A stretch of DNA of 64,000 nucleotides, taken from contig JXTB01000088.1 of NCBI GenBank assembly GCA_002914805.1, positions 679,131 to 743,130 on the forward strand. Direction: 5' to 3'. Within the stretch, counting starts at the first letter, position 1; every line of letters starts with the position of its first letter. This document shows, in pieces, positions 46,690 to 59,019 of the stretch. Both the position numbers and the translations under genes were made by a program. This DNA is from Parasponia andersonii. Lineage: Eukaryota > Streptophyta > Magnoliopsida > Rosales > Cannabaceae. The notes under the pieces were generated by a model that did not search any database, was not told where the DNA came from, and saw nothing but the letters and a program-made list of their open reading frames with translations.

Positions 46690-48760
46690 CAATCTTTAAC
46701 ACATGCTAGCACCTCAACTATTTCAAGGACTAACGAAGTCCTTTACTCGTTTACTATTATCACAGTCATACTAAAAGCATACTTTGAAGAAATCGTGGAC
46801 AACAAAATAGTTAATATCACTTGCTAATTGTAAAAGTACCTAAAATCTTGATTGATGCCTTTGCCACCATTCCAAAACTTTTTAATTTTCATTGTGGGGA
46901 TCAATGTTGGAATCTAGCTCAATATACTAGTTAAACTCAAAGGATTGCAATGGATTCGTAGGTAATAATGGCTTACTTGAATTTGATGATGATGATAATG
47001 AGCCAAGATTACGCCCTTGAGAGCGAGAACTTACCATGGTCTAAAAATACTTATTATTTGATTATTTTTAGGTTTGTTTTGGAGTTTGTTGTCATTGTTA
47101 ACTCCCTGTTCTGCCAAATTTAACCTTATATATACTATACACTTCAAAAAACTTGTCACGAGCCTTTTTATAATCAGAATTATAGTCCATCTCAAAACAT
47201 GTAGCAATATAGCTAATTAAATTAGAAAGACTATTTAATTTATCTCTAGGATCTAAAATAAAAGTAAAAGAATATAATAAAGGAATTGTGAACTAATATT
47301 TTAAAAATATTTCTTACATACATGTTATAATGGGTTCAAATAAAGTATCACATCTTCCCTTAACAAATTTTTCAACAATGAAAAAGATATAACGTAAAAC
47401 AATTGGAGAAGTAGGATAATAAATACTAGATAAAGTAACAATAGTTTTATAAAAAATTTCGAAAATTTGTACAATTTTTTCGCAAATAAACTAATCTTCA
47501 TCTTTCAATACTAGTGAACCCATTTTTAAATTATAAAATATAGTAATTAGAATTTTATATGGTAATACAATTTTCAACTTCAAATTAGTAGAATTCTACC
47601 TTACAGGCATGTCATCTTAGAATTTTCTTCGTTTTAACCTTTGAGCTATGCAATATCTTTTAAATTCGATAATACGAGGATTAGAAGTATGAATGTAACT
47701 AATAATAGATCAAATATTTTCAATGTAAATACTTATTACATCTATACCTAATTTGACGATAAGATTGATGATATGATATGCACAATATTGATATAATAAG
47801 AATCCTTCAGTGTATGAACTTACCAAATTATTAAGTAATTTTATGGCCTTTGTATTTGCGGTAGCAGTATCTCTAGTGTTAGAGATAATGCGGTTGGCTA
47901 TGCCATATTCTTTAACAACATTTAAAATTCTATCTCTATTATTTTCTACAATATGTTTGTCATCAATGACTCTAAAACAAATTATTCTTTTTTGCATTAT
48001 CAATCTTAAATCTAAATAATGCGTAACTACGCTTGAATAATCTTATTTAGAATTAGCATCCAAAATATCAGATATCAATGCAATGTAAAAGTTTAATCAA
48101 GTTAATTTAGATATTAGTTCTTTGTGCGTATTTTCATAAACTCTAATCAAATCACTCCTAGTGGTATTTCTAGAAACTCTTAAAGTTTGGATAATAAGAT
48201 CTACTAATGTGATTTTCATAGCTATTACGATCATTAAATCCTGGTGGTAAATCCTTTATAGCAATTAAATGTACTAGAACTCCCTAGCTATCATAGTTCA
48301 AAGAACTTACCGAGCTATCCTTATTGAATTGAATTATTAATTGATACATAATTAAAAAGATAATATTATAATACACTTTCTATTAACTTAATTGTAAACA
48401 ACGATAAACTACAAATTAATTGAAATTAAAAAGATAGTATTATAATAAATTTTCTACTATCTTAATTGTAAACAACTACAAACTATAAATTAATTGAAAT
48501 TAAAAAGATAGTATTATAATAAATATTCTATAATATTATAATAAACTTTCCACTAACTTAATTATAAACAACTACAAAATATAAATTAATTGAAATTAAA
48601 AAGATAGTATTATAATAAAATTTTTACAACCTACAAACTACTAACTTTCTACTAAGTATTATACAAGTAAACAACTAAATATACTATAAATTAATTGAAA
48701 TTAAAAAAATATATGTGATAAATAAATTTTCGATACTTAAAAAAAATGAAATCGTACCTT
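46690..48760 (-). pseudogene. hAT (Ac-like) transposase pseudogene
   Basis: The best-preserved part (48003-47710) reads ICFRVIDDKHIVENNRDRIL, EYGIANRIISNT, NTKAIKLLNNLVSSY and CAYHIINLIVKLGIDVISIY, the central RNase-H-like region of plant Ac/RICESLEEPER-type transposases. Further down on the minus strand (near 46880-46840) VLEWWQRHQSRF, stop, VLLQLASDI is the C-terminal hATC dimerisation region. Many stops and frame breaks separate the blocks. The enzyme would cut and join transposon ends; this copy is dead. Some RICESLEEPER relatives are domesticated host genes, but this one shows no such preservation. Confidence 0.85.
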
Positions 48761-48861
48761 GAATTGAGCTTTAAGAGTTGAGATACTTGTTCAATGGAAG
48801 ATCTCTAAATTTTAGAAGAATTAGAAGTGGAGAATATAAAATATAATTACTAATTATAATT

Positions 48862-48957
48862 TAGTAGTGACATAATATAATTAGAGAAAAAAGAAAAAAT
48901 TGAAAAATATAATTAGAGAAAAATAATGAGAGAATAAAAGAGTATTTGAAATATGAA
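48862..48957. repeat. Direct repeat, left copy (partner 50877-50970)
   Basis: TAGTAGTGACATAATATAATTAG and AATAATGAGAGAATAR, AAGAGTATTTGAA are shared with 50877-50970. The two copies flank the copia fragment inside the hAT element, with about 8 differences. The repeat is far too long for a target-site duplication. Confidence 0.85.
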
Positions 48958-48984
48958 TACGACTAGTTCTCAATATTCTACTGT

Positions 48985-49867
48985 AGCACCTGCAATGCCT
49001 GTCCCTGCTGTGGCTCAAGGATTCTCATGACTCCAATAGTACTAGCTGCACACCATAGAGAGAAATCTGAGAAGTTTAATGGGTTGAACTTCAAAATATA
49101 GCAGCAAAAAATACTATTTTATCTAACCACATTGAACGTTGCAAGGTTCTTGACTGTAGAGGCTCCAAAAGTTAGAGAAGATGAGCTAGATTTCTAAGTT
49201 CTTACTGCGGTGGATGCTTAGAAATAATCTGATTATCTATGCTGAAACCAAATGGTTTGACTGATTCATTATATAGTATATATCGTATTAAGAAAACGAC
49301 AAAGGAATTGTGGAAGTCACTAGACCATAAATATATAATTGAGGATGTTGGTGCCAAAAAATTTGTAGTGGGATACTTCCTCGATTATAAAATAGTCGAC
49401 TCTAAAACAGTAATCAGCCAAGTACATGAATTTCAGTTGATTCTATATGAGATTTAGGCTGAAAGGATGATCCTTTGTGAACCCTTCCAAGTAGCTACTA
49501 TTATTGAGAAGTTACCATTTCATGGAAGGATTTTAAGAGCTATCTAAAATACAAGCGAAAGGTATGAGCCTTGAAAACCTTGTTATTAAGCTCCGCATTG
49601 AAGAAGATAATAGATGTGCTGAAAAGATAGGAGCCTCATCTAATATATCTAGGGCAAAAGAAAATGTTGTGTAGCATGATCAAAGTTCTAAGGCTACGAA
49701 AAACAAGTCAAAGAAAGGGACCAAAAGGTGGAGTGGGCAAGAAACAAAAATTCCAAGAAAAATGCTTTAACTATAACAAGACAGGTCATAGAGCTTCAGA
49801 TTGCTGACTTCTGAAGAAGAAGAGAAATGAAACCAACGTGATAGATGGTATCACAAAAGATGTAGAT
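48985..49867 (+). pseudogene. Ty1/copia gag relic
   Basis: Blocks in order: GLNFKIWQQKMLFYLTTLNV-like (49084 on), LNGLTDSLYSIYRIKKTTKELW and KYIIEDVGAKKFVVGYF, DYKIVDSKTVISQVHEFQ, MSLENLVIKLRIEEDNR, then a zinc knuckle KCFNYNKTGHRASDC (about 49761-49806) with the second Cys replaced by Tyr. This is the UBN2-type gag of plant copia elements. Several stops interrupt it (for example 49455 and 49806). No pol follows. Confidence 0.75.
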
Positions 49868-50873
49868 GTTGGAATTTTTGTCCTAAAAAGCAGATTTTCA
49901 ATTTTACCTGTTTGAGTATAAACAACTATCTCTTATATGCAATTATGATATTTGCTTGATTAAACTATCTTAGTTGAATAGTTTATTCATCTGAAAAAGA
50001 TTCCATAACTTTATATGTATATAAAGAAACAAACATGATTAAGTGTTAATTATAGGGAAACTTGTTTTTTTATCTAAGTCTAAATAAAGTAGTTTACAAT
50101 CTATAAATAAAGATGAAATTCTTTATTTACTATAGGTTGTAGTATTTTTCTATCTCAACGAGAATGATATGTCTCAAATCATTGAAGTATTCGACTTCTG
50201 ATAGAAACACTAATCAACATAAATAAGTTATATGTATTAAACTGGACCAGGTAATATAAGAATTGGAGTGCCGTAACTTAATTCTTATATTATCACAAAC
50301 TAGTTCTTAGCATATAGATCTTAATCCTTGATGTTTGACTGGACTTACTTTTATGGGTTATAGCTTTTTGATTTGTTAAAAAACTAATCTCTATGAAATT
50401 AGAGGTGAACTCTGACATATTGGAGGTTATAGCTTATGAATTGATGAGAATACCAAATAGTTAAGGACACTATATATTAATACCACTTTAGGTTTTTTAA
50501 AGATTCACGGAATAATTAAATCTAAGATCTTAGTATTCACTTTGTGAATTGGTTGATAATTTTTTCTAAATGGCCATTGAGAACAAAATTATTGACAACA
50601 TTATTCCTTGATAGAAAGATGATAACTTAAAGGTAAATACGTGTTGGAGAGGTATTATAGTAATTTCACCTATCCAACTATGACATTGTATAAGGATTCT
50701 ATATGTAGTATAGAATATGCTAGATGGATCGGTTAATCAAAGTTAGTTGATTAAATCTCTATAAAATGTATGACATTTAATCTAAGAGTGTAGTATTGAG
50801 CCTTTAGTGGGGTGTCCTCTTTACTAATAATATTTATATAAATACCATAATAAGAGTTATTATGTATTTATCA
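49868..50873 (+). mobile_element. Copia-type LTR fragment (tentative)
   Basis: Starts at TGTTGGAATTTTTGTCCTAA directly after the gag relic and ends near ATGTATTTATCA, about 1.0 kb, with TG...CA ends. CCTAAAAAGCAGA near its start also occurs in the LTR remnant at 45960-46005, so the two may be related families. No protease, integrase or reverse transcriptase is present, so the element is internally deleted. Confidence 0.4.
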
Positions 50874-50876
50874 TAT

Positions 50877-50970
50877 TAGTAGTGACATAATATAATTAGA
50901 AAAAAAGAGAAAATTGAAAATATAATTAGAGAGAAATAATGAGAGAATAGAAGAGTATTTGAAACATGAA
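50877..50970. repeat. Direct repeat, right copy (partner 48862-48957)
   Basis: See the left copy. The shared bases are hAT-interior sequence, so hAT DNA was duplicated on both sides of the copia piece. Confidence 0.85.
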
Positions 50971-51141
50971 AGTGTGAAAAAAAAAAAGAATGAGAGGATG
51001 AGATATTTATAATATAAGATTTTTTTTTATTTTAAAATTATTTTAAAACAAAAACAATGAAAGTGGGCCAGGTCGGTCGGTCTGTGGGCTACAGTAAAAT
51101 CAAATCACTCCTATTAGGCTTGATTTGAATTTTCACCTCTA

Positions 51142-51532
51142 CTTATGGCCAGATTGCTCAAACTACTAAGGCAAGAATGTTCACTTATGACAAGATTGCT
51201 CAAACTACCAACATCCTGCTTATCACAAGATTTTCCATGTAGAACAAAGTTCTTTCTCATGTAATGACGTTCTTAACTCTATTGTTCAAAAAGTCTAGAA
51301 TGCATATATCTTTATGAGGTCAGGAAATCAACTATTTGATGAGCAATTTTGGGGATTTTAATAGAATCATAACAGTTTTGAGATTATTGCTTATAATTAT
51401 CCAATCATTTGAATTTAATTTCAAAATATTTGGTTACCTAACTTGATAAAGGAAATCAAACCCTCTACGACTATAAATATGGGTGGAAGAGGCTCTAATA
51501 ATAGATGTGAATCTCTCTACATGTAATGAAAT
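51142..51532. mobile_element. Right remnant of the copia-like LTR
   Basis: Continues the split repeat from 45930-46015. AGATTGCTCAAACTACYAA occurs twice about 52 bp apart. A TATA (CTATAAATATGGGTGGAAGAGG, 51472-51493) followed by CTCTAATAATAGATGTG has the look of an LTR U3/R junction. LTR H begins at its right end. Confidence 0.5.
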
Positions 51533-53045
51533 TATAAAAACCTAGATTTAAATAAGTAATTTGGCCATTTTTTGGATTAAATAATAGAGGGATTTGATTG
51601 CAAAATTTTCCTGAAGTAGGGGATAAATTGCAAATAAATTAAGGGTCTACAATAAAAGAAGTTCGAAAAATGGGGAATCAAAGTACAATTTCAAAAAATT
51701 GCTCTACCCATTTGACTAGGGCCACATGAACCCCCATTCTTTTCCTTCTTCTTTCTCTCTCTTCCCTTCCGATCTCTCTATTCTTCTTTCTTTGGCCAAA
51801 TACCATTGCTACCACCTAATGTTGCCGACGCACCTCCTGCCTCCGACTACTGCCACCACCATCCTGTGTTGAATCGCCACACCGCCAATGGCCTTAATTG
51901 GAGTTTCAGCCTTAATTGGAGCCACCGGTCATCGAAAAAGCACGAATTTCCTCCACGGGTGTTTCTATCGTCAATGCCAATTCCGGCCATTTCAGGCCTC
52001 AAGCCTGGGCTCATTGGATTCGTCTTGTCACAAACAATATCAAGGTATACATTTTACAATCCTATTTTTTCCGGATTAAAAGTTGCTATGAAAGGTACTT
52101 TAAGGCGTTAAGGTTTCGAGATTGACTTTTTGATCCGATCGTTACATTATGATTTATTATTATTTTTGGAACGTACATATGAAATGGTAAAAAATGAGAT
52201 GTATATTGATTATGTTTCGAAATGAGTATATAAAATGAGATCGGACGGCTCGAGATTTGCCTGGTTTTAAATGTCGAGGTCGGATTTCAACCCGAACCCG
52301 AATTGGTCAAATTATATGTCTAAGCTAGTTATCTTGGATACTAGGAATTTAGTGATGAGGTATGACTATTGATTTAAGGCTTTGTTGAGAAGTTTTTCAA
52401 AACAAGCGATCATGGGCTTGGAATCAGTCTCTAACCCTTCGAATGATCGTATAATGACACTACAAGTCCTAATAGCATGCGATCGCTATTCTAGTGAGGT
52501 AGAGATTCAATTATCTCGGATTTATATCGTTTTGAATAAAATTTATATTATATTATATATTATGAAAAATATGATTTCTGATGGAATCTGATTATATGTT
52601 ATATATTGGATTGCTCAATGACTTTTCTGAGTGTATGTTATTTTTGGTTATATCAAACTAGGGCCATTATGTCGTCCATTTTTTTAGAAAACCAAAATGA
52701 ATGTTTTATTAATAATCCAAATTATGATGGATATTAGCCTTATTGAATAGTTGTTTTCACACGTCAATTTAGAATGCATGTGTTATAAGATCATACATGA
52801 GTACTGTGTTAGTATCATAGGATTTATAGTGTGGTACTGCGTATTCCATTATTGGTATAGAGTCCGTAAACCTGCGCGAGAGTTTTTTGTTTCATATTAA
52901 CTCACCATTTTGGCAGTTGTAGGTGAGTCGGTTACCCATCCATACTAGCAGATGTAGGCAATTTGGTTACTCGTCCAAATTAGCAGGCGTAAATAATACA
53001 CTTATCCCCCAAATTTAGTAGACAAGACATGGATAATCTCCTTCT
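51533..53045 (+). mobile_element. LTR H, 3'-truncated, C/D subfamily
   Basis: It begins TATAAAAACCTAGATTTA and follows LTR D to about the AGTAGACAAGACATGG block (53014-53030), then stops, some 750 bp short of the D end. Its G-box is decayed to CACATG (51723-51728), the CT-rich leader is at 51740-51795 and TAGTGAGGTAGAGATTCAA at 52491. Frames at 51806-52125 are LTR leader. No duplication can be read because the right end is lost. Confidence 0.75.
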
Positions 53046-53911
53046 ACTGCCACCTCCCCAAGTGACCAATACTTGAAGGGTGAATTACTAAACCAGAGCA
53101 ACTAATACATGAGAAATTAGAAGCATGTGGTCGACAAGGTTTGTTGAATTTTAAGATATCTAGAATAAGAACAAGGAATAGATCTCCGTGGAAGGCTAAA
53201 CCATAGGCGAGCACATCTGTCGCATTCTGCAACTAGCAGGAGCTATTCCTCCTGAGGAGTGCTCATATATATATTTAAAAAATTTATTAATGGCTTCGGC
53301 ATCAAATATTATCAAATGTCATAATTTTAATTACTAGTTTTACGAAAATCATCTTAGAAAGTGGTGATAAAAATATCTTATGGCCCCAAAAAAACTACTA
53401 TATCTGTTCATTTACCCCCTTCATTTCTCTCTTTCTCAGTAGAAAGGACAAACTCGAAGCCAAAAGGGTACACCCTGGTCCCTTTTCTATCAGGATGCCT
53501 CTAAATGATTTATTAGGTACATCTATATTATGTTTTTTTTTTGATATATATATATCTATAATATGATATAATATATATGTTGCACTATAAAAAATTCAAA
53601 CTCAAAGCAAAATCTTTCTACAAAAACAGGCTGTTACATTATTTCATTATCTTATAACAACATAATATATCTAATATAAAGACACTTGGAGCACTAATTA
53701 CCACACCCTTCGATGTCTCCAGTTCTATCACACTGAAGCTGCTATTTCTATAGACACAAAGAAAGCATAAGAGAAACAGAGAGAGAAAGAGAAAACAGTT
53801 CTAGCAACATACTTCTTTAAATATATTACACGAGTCTTGTCTTCTTCCCCCACTCATTATATTTGTTGAGAGAATCTAGACTGCATACTATATATATATG
53901 TTTCTATTTAA
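53046..53911. other. Intergenic, with an unrecognised minus-strand open stretch
   Basis: At 53232-53044 the minus strand is open for 62 codons (QNATDVLAYGLAFHG and LDILKFNKPCRPHASNF) with coding-like composition, but I recognise no family; a LINE/RNase H relic or a kinase fragment are possible. The rest is AT-rich and probably includes the 3' UTR of the Ole e 1-like gene. Confidence 0.35.
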
Positions 53912-54694
53912 TCATGGGATTCCTATAATAGGGAAGAAAGGAATATAGTAGCTAGAAGGAGCCAAGCCCCATTGTGGTGGTAATGGCAGATCAACAGTCT
54001 TGGAAGAAGCCCAGTTATTATTGGCCTCACATTTTGCCTGGTTTATGGTTGAAAGGCATGATTGGTAGAAGGAAAGAGGGTTTGAAATGGTGTAAGTGTT
54101 GGAATCATGGGTTTTGACAATCTGGGATACCATGATTTTGTTTGAGGCATAGAGCTGGTTTGGACCACCAAGAAGCTTTGCAAGGCAATTCAAGGGTACT
54201 GTTGGGGGTGTTTTGTAGTCTGAGGGAACCTCTGCCTCAAAAGACCCATCATCCTCTGTTGTAGCCATAGCCAATTTTTTCACTTTGTCACACTTCACTA
54301 GAACTTTAATTCCTGAGACATAAATAGATGGGGGGGGAAAAAAAGAAATGAAAAGAAAAATCATATCAGATTCTATTGTCCTTGAGACGTTTGTGATAAA
54401 ACCTCAAAAGAATTCACGTTCAAGAACATAATATATATGAAGAAAAAAAGTTTGCTCAGATATGTTGTGTCCTTAAGTTGTTGTGATTGAGCTTCAGAAA
54501 GGCTCACATGATCAAGAATATAATTTACATTAATATATGTAGATGTGTTGTCTTTAAGACGGTTGTTAATTATGCGTAATAAAGAATTTTCGTTTAAGAA
54601 CCTTATTTATATGAAGAAACGAAAATTGTCTGTATGTCCTGTCTTTAGGATGTCTGTGACTACTTAAGCCTAAAAAGAACTCACATTAAAGAAC

Positions 54695-54731
<37 letters not shown>

Positions 54732-55064
54732 AAATAAAAAAGTGTTATGATCTTGTGTCTTTACGATGTTTGTGATTAAGCATAAAAGAGAACCAACATT
54801 CAGGAACACAATTGATACATAGAAAAAGTGTCATTATGTTGTGTCTTTTATGATGTTTGTGATTTATATATCTCACAAGAACTAACATTCACGAACATGT
54901 TTGTGCGTATGTAGAGAGATTGGAGAGGACAAACCTGAGAGGTCCGCGTTGCTTTTGCAATCAATGCAAGAGACCTTGGCCTTGATGACCTGGCACATCG
55001 AAAGCTCGATCCTTACTAGAGCCAAAACAAGAAGAAGTACTGTGATTGTGTGAGGAAGTGCCAT
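53912..55064 (-). CDS. Ole e 1-like / extensin-family secreted protein, two exons
   Basis: Exons 55064-54935 and 54312-53912 join in phase 1 across a 622-bp GT-AG intron to give 176 residues. The N-terminus (MALPHTITVLLLVLALVRIE) is a signal peptide. Then comes VIKAKVSCIDCKSNADLSGIK and VLVKCDK, the spaced-cysteine core of the pollen Ole e 1 / extensin domain, followed by DGSFEAEVP, NCLAKLLG, CLSTINQAKC and a Pro-rich end (LPLPPQWGLAPSSYYIPFFP). Seven cysteines follow the signal peptide start, six of them downstream of residue 30, consistent with three disulphides. Family members are secreted to the cell wall or pollen surface; their biochemical role is not settled. The start ATG lies about 85 bp below a TATA box. 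The gene looks intact. The specific subfamily and tissue cannot be read from the sequence. Confidence 0.88.
54696..54724. repeat. (TA)n run in the Ole e 1-like intron
   Basis: A pure TA run of about 14 units. The intron also repeats a phrase like TTGTGTCTTTANGATGTTTGTGATT several times (54460-54870) at about 80-120-base spacing, a degenerate tandem repeat. Confidence 0.8.
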
Positions 55065-55143
55065 AGTGTAAGCAAATTGCACTAAGCAGAGTGAAGAGGT
55101 TGATAGACTTTTTTCTTGAACAGAAATGGATATGTGTTGCAGC

Positions 55144-55152
55144 TTATAAAGA
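55144..55152 (-). promoter_or_regulatory. TATA box of the Ole e 1-like gene
   Basis: The minus strand reads TTTATAAGCTGC about 80 bp upstream of the start codon, implying a leader of about 50 nt. Confidence 0.65.
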
Positions 55153-55359
55153 AAAATTGTATTAGCTAGGTACTCGACCAATATTAAATGAGAGGCCCAG
55201 TGCTGAGCATAGTAGTTGGTGTTTATTGAAGTGCTACAGTAATTTCTGTCAGTTTCTCTGGCAGGATATGTATGACAATGATAAATGTGAGGAAGAGCTT
55301 GTATTATGATTTTGATCACTATTTCACGGTACTGATATTTTGGACAGTGATAGGCCATT

Positions 55360-58161
55360 ATTCTTTTTTTTTTTTTTTTTACTTCGATTGCAGGCCTTAG
55401 TAATATATCTTTGCTTATCCCTGAGAGTAGGGACTAAGATTAGCTCAAACACTGAAGTAGCGAGCAACCTTTGCTGACAACACACCACAAATGTGACATT
55501 AAGAACCCAGCTAGACCTCGTAATTATTGTCAGGATAATTGTCCAGTTGGATCAAAAACAGTCACATGTGTTTAAATTTTGACTAATAATGTAAATATAT
55601 ATGCACATATAAACGAGTAGTATTATGAGTCACTACTGGTGCACAACACCAGTACAATATGACTCAATATGGTGGTGACCTTCTATTAGTACGAGGTGTA
55701 ATGTAGTATTGGTGTCTCTACCTACATTTCTATCCAAATCTAATTATCCAAGTTGGATTACTGACTAAGAAATGCTAATAGTATTCTTATTATCGGAGCG
55801 GGGTGATGAAACTCAGCTCGCTTTCAGAACAATAACTCCACTGCAGGGTGGTAGGTGATGGTTGCCTTTTTATGAAACAATGTAGTACAAAAAAAACCAG
55901 GACCAAAGAAAAAATCGGATGCTTTTGGCCCCTAGGATATTTGACAAAATGCTTAGTATACTAGCCGATGTTGGACATGAACCAGCTAATGCAACGATTA
56001 AGTATTCATAAAAGCCAGCTATATGTAGAGTGCAATGACCTTTCATGTACAAGTTGTTGAAGATGATGTCCTTAATATCAGGACACATGGTGTTGATCGA
56101 GACAGGACACCACCCAAATTTTTAAATCTCTCCTGAAGTTGAGGCGGCCATTAACTTGTTCCGATCACCAAGAAAAACAATAAAATTGAAAAAAAAAAAA
56201 AGGAAAACTAAACAAAACAAAACAAAGTAAAGAAAATAGAAGAAGAGAAGAACAATCAAGGTGCGTAATACCACCTTGCTTTTTATACCAATTCAACATA
56301 GTTAGTTATCTTTACTAATTTTTTCTTAGGAGAACATTTCTGAGGCAAAGAACTTGTTAATCCTTATCTACTTTTAACTATAGAGAAACCAGAAGTTATA
56401 TCAGAACCTATTACTAAATGAGCAATCAATTAACTCAAAAAAGGGGACCGTCATATATATGCTAGATCATGAGATCATCCATAGTGCTATGGCAGCTAAA
56501 TAAATAAATTTTGCAATTTGCGGAGTCTGAAAAAGTAGCTAACAGAAAGTAGAGATGCTTTTGGTTCCTATACCTTCCTAGTTGGGTTTGTCCCACATTG
56601 ATTTTACTTAGGATGATAGCTTGTTTTGGTATTAAAGTAGTACTTCAAAGTAATATACAATCTCATCCAAATTAGTTTTCATAACATGACCAGATCCTCT
56701 AAACTACAATTTTGGTGTGACTTCCTTTGTTTTTCCATTTGGCTATGTGTCTGATCACTCAGTAAACTCTAGTAAAGGCAATGAAAAGTATGACAGAGGA
56801 AAGAGCAGAGACGTGGCAAGCCTTCATGGACCACAGTCATTAATTCCATTTTTTTGACTTATTATCTCATCAGAAACATATACGGATCAGCTCAGAGGCA
56901 AACTAATTTGTTCTTCAGTGCCAATTTTAAAGCATTTTATTCATGTCGTTCATCTATATTCCAATAATGTACTTAAATATTTGACTACTTTCAACCACAT
57001 TTGATTTTCTAATTTGGAAATCCCTACAGCCTGTAACTGATCTTGAATAGATACAGGAAGCGAAAAGTTGAGAATCGCTTTCTGCGAATCCACAAATAAT
57101 ATCAAGAAGCGGTTAAAGTAGCGGAAACAATTTAAGGGATGCCCTATTTTCTTGTTGTGTACAAATAGACCAATTACTAGAAGATTGAGGAGAAGTCCTT
57201 TTCTGTCAAAGTAAGATTATTTCATTTACAAATCGTAAACTTTGGTATAGCAGAAGAGCATGAAATGTAGGACCTTCTGGACATAAAAGTTAGTTGTTCT
57301 GAGAAAATTGTACTATTTTTGAATCTAGTAGGTTTGGCTCTTTCTGGATCATTCATCAAAAGGACTTGGTTAGTCTGTTTTAATAATTGTATCCAGCCAG
57401 GAAAATGATTATCTGGGTAGCAGCTGACCACAGTTATTGCAAGTAAACCGTAAAACCCGATCATTTTCATTTCCTTATGGAGTGATAGAAACTGAAACAT
57501 CTTCCCCGTCAAACCTCCCCACCTTTTTTTTTTTTTTTTTTTTTTNGTTATGCAATTTTGTACTGCGTGGCATATTTTCTATTTCAATATAGAAGCAAAA
57601 GCAAGATAATCGAAGGATACATTATTCTGGGAATGCTACATGCACTCTTATTACAAGGTGTTTTTTTTTTTTTTTTTTTTTTTTATATTATAAATGAAGT
57701 TATTAAGCAAAACTAGAAATCTAGAGACTTCTTCAATTCAATATTGTTTTAGCTTTGGTACAGTTTTTGGCTATTTATCCCATGTGAACAAGGAATTTCT
57801 TCTTGCAGAACACTTTATTTGGGTAAACTTACGAGAGATTCGTATATTCTCTCCAAGTCATACCCGCTTCGGAGGACATGTGCCACTTACAAAGCAAAAC
57901 TTTATAAATATATAAGATATTGATCTATAATTCACAAAAGTTAAGAAAAATTAATCTCCAATAAAATTCTGTATAACTCGATAATTTTTATAAATCTCAA
58001 AATATTAAAAGTTGTATATATAAAATATAAATTGTAATCTAATAAATATATACCAATCAACCTTTTAAATCCTTGTATTTTCTCATTAAACATCATGACT
58101 TTCCTTCTTTTAATCATGAACTCCCATGCATCCAAATTACTATTAAATAAGTTTTTTTTTC
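55360..58161. other. Gene-poor stretch with an ambiguous base
   Basis: No gene is recognised. Minus-strand frames at 55870-56088 and 57222-57512 have near-coding composition but no family match. Poly-T runs lie at 55362-55380, 57524-57545 and 57661-57684. An N at 57546, at the end of a T run, marks uncertain sequence, so lengths here are unreliable. Confidence 0.5.
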
Positions 58162-58342
58162 AGTCAATATCTTAACTAACGTTCCTTAAAATCTGGGAAT
58201 GAGAAAATAAAAACGTGAGCTCAATAACCTAATAAGTAACTAGTATTTTTTTAGTCAATATCTTAACTGACGTTCCTTAAAATCTGAGAATGAGAAAATA
58301 AAAAGTGAGCTCAATAACCTAATAAGTAACTAGTAACTTGAT
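58162..58342. repeat. 91-bp tandem duplication
   Basis: Two adjacent copies share AGTCAATATCTTAACT, ACGTTCCTTAAAATCTG and GAGCTCAATAACCTAATAAG with about four differences and a one-base gap. Confidence 0.85.
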
Positions 58343-59019
58343 CTAGTTCGATCAAGCATATTTATAAGTAAGAGAAAATATGTTTTTGGTATGCTCCATA
58401 TCTTCTCTCTCCATCCATTGAGTTGCCTCCCAATAAGTACTTGGTTTCATGTCCTAGCCCGATATTGATTCACTTTAAACAATGGCTTTTGCCCATTCTA
58501 TTTATCAAATGATACCATGTATAGGTCTATTTTGTGAATACCTTGACGTTTTGGTATGATTGAATTTTTTTTTGCATGATACCCCAACTCGACTCTTATT
58601 AGGAGAATCCATGATAAGGAAACTGAACGGTAACTCTTTGTATCTCCACTAAGTACTATATAATAGTTTTGAGTCTTGTTGGATAAAATTTATGAGTACG
58701 TGTCTATGAAACATCTTAAAATGTCATGAGGGATAATTTGCCAAAGGCAAAACAACTCGTGCATTTAGATTCAATATTTCATTCCATAAATTTTATAAAA
58801 ATTTGATTGAAAGAAAACATTTCATCATTCTGACTGATTGGAAATCAAATCGATTAAGGTATAATCGATTTAAGAAAAGCCAACTAGTTCATTTAACAAT
58901 TCAAGGATAAAACCATAAGTTCAAATGAGAAAAAAAAAGACAATTGCATGAGATCAGAAACTAAATATAGTTTTTTAAATATCTAGAAACACAAATTCTT
59001 ATTGTCATAATAAAAGTAC
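58343..59019. other. Gene-free AT-rich stretch left of LTR M
   Basis: No coding sequence or clear repeat edge. It may include part of the LTR K copy seen again after 62587, but I could not align it with confidence. Confidence 0.4.

Larger units (their letters stand above)
46016..51141 (-). mobile_element. Decayed hAT transposon, about 5.1 kb
   Basis: The ends are short inverted repeats (left TAGAAGTGACAAAATAG at 46022, right reverse strand TAGAGGTGAAAATTC). Next to both ends is the GGCC/CGG-rich subterminal DNA usual in plant hAT elements (46040-46140 and 51065-51085). The flanks CTTATGAC (46008-46015) and CTTATGGC (51142-51149) form an 8-bp duplication with one mismatch, as expected for hAT; six extra bases separate the left copy from the inverted repeat. 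The interior carries a broken Ac-type transposase on the minus strand and an inserted copia fragment (48958-50876). Confidence 0.78.

Noticed and set aside
47810-48019. Plus-strand frame of 69 codons
   Set aside because: It is the opposite strand of the hAT transposase relic.
51806-52125. Three overlapping open frames
   Set aside because: These are the leader of LTR H, with no family match and no splice structure.
53912-54364. Ole e 1-like gene as a single 150-residue protein starting in the intron
   Set aside because: It would lack a signal peptide and the first cysteines. The two-exon model gives both and a phase-matched splice.
57222-57512. Minus-strand frame of 96 codons as a gene
   Set aside because: It ends near a poly-T run, shows no family similarity, splice context or promoter, and lies in otherwise gene-free DNA.
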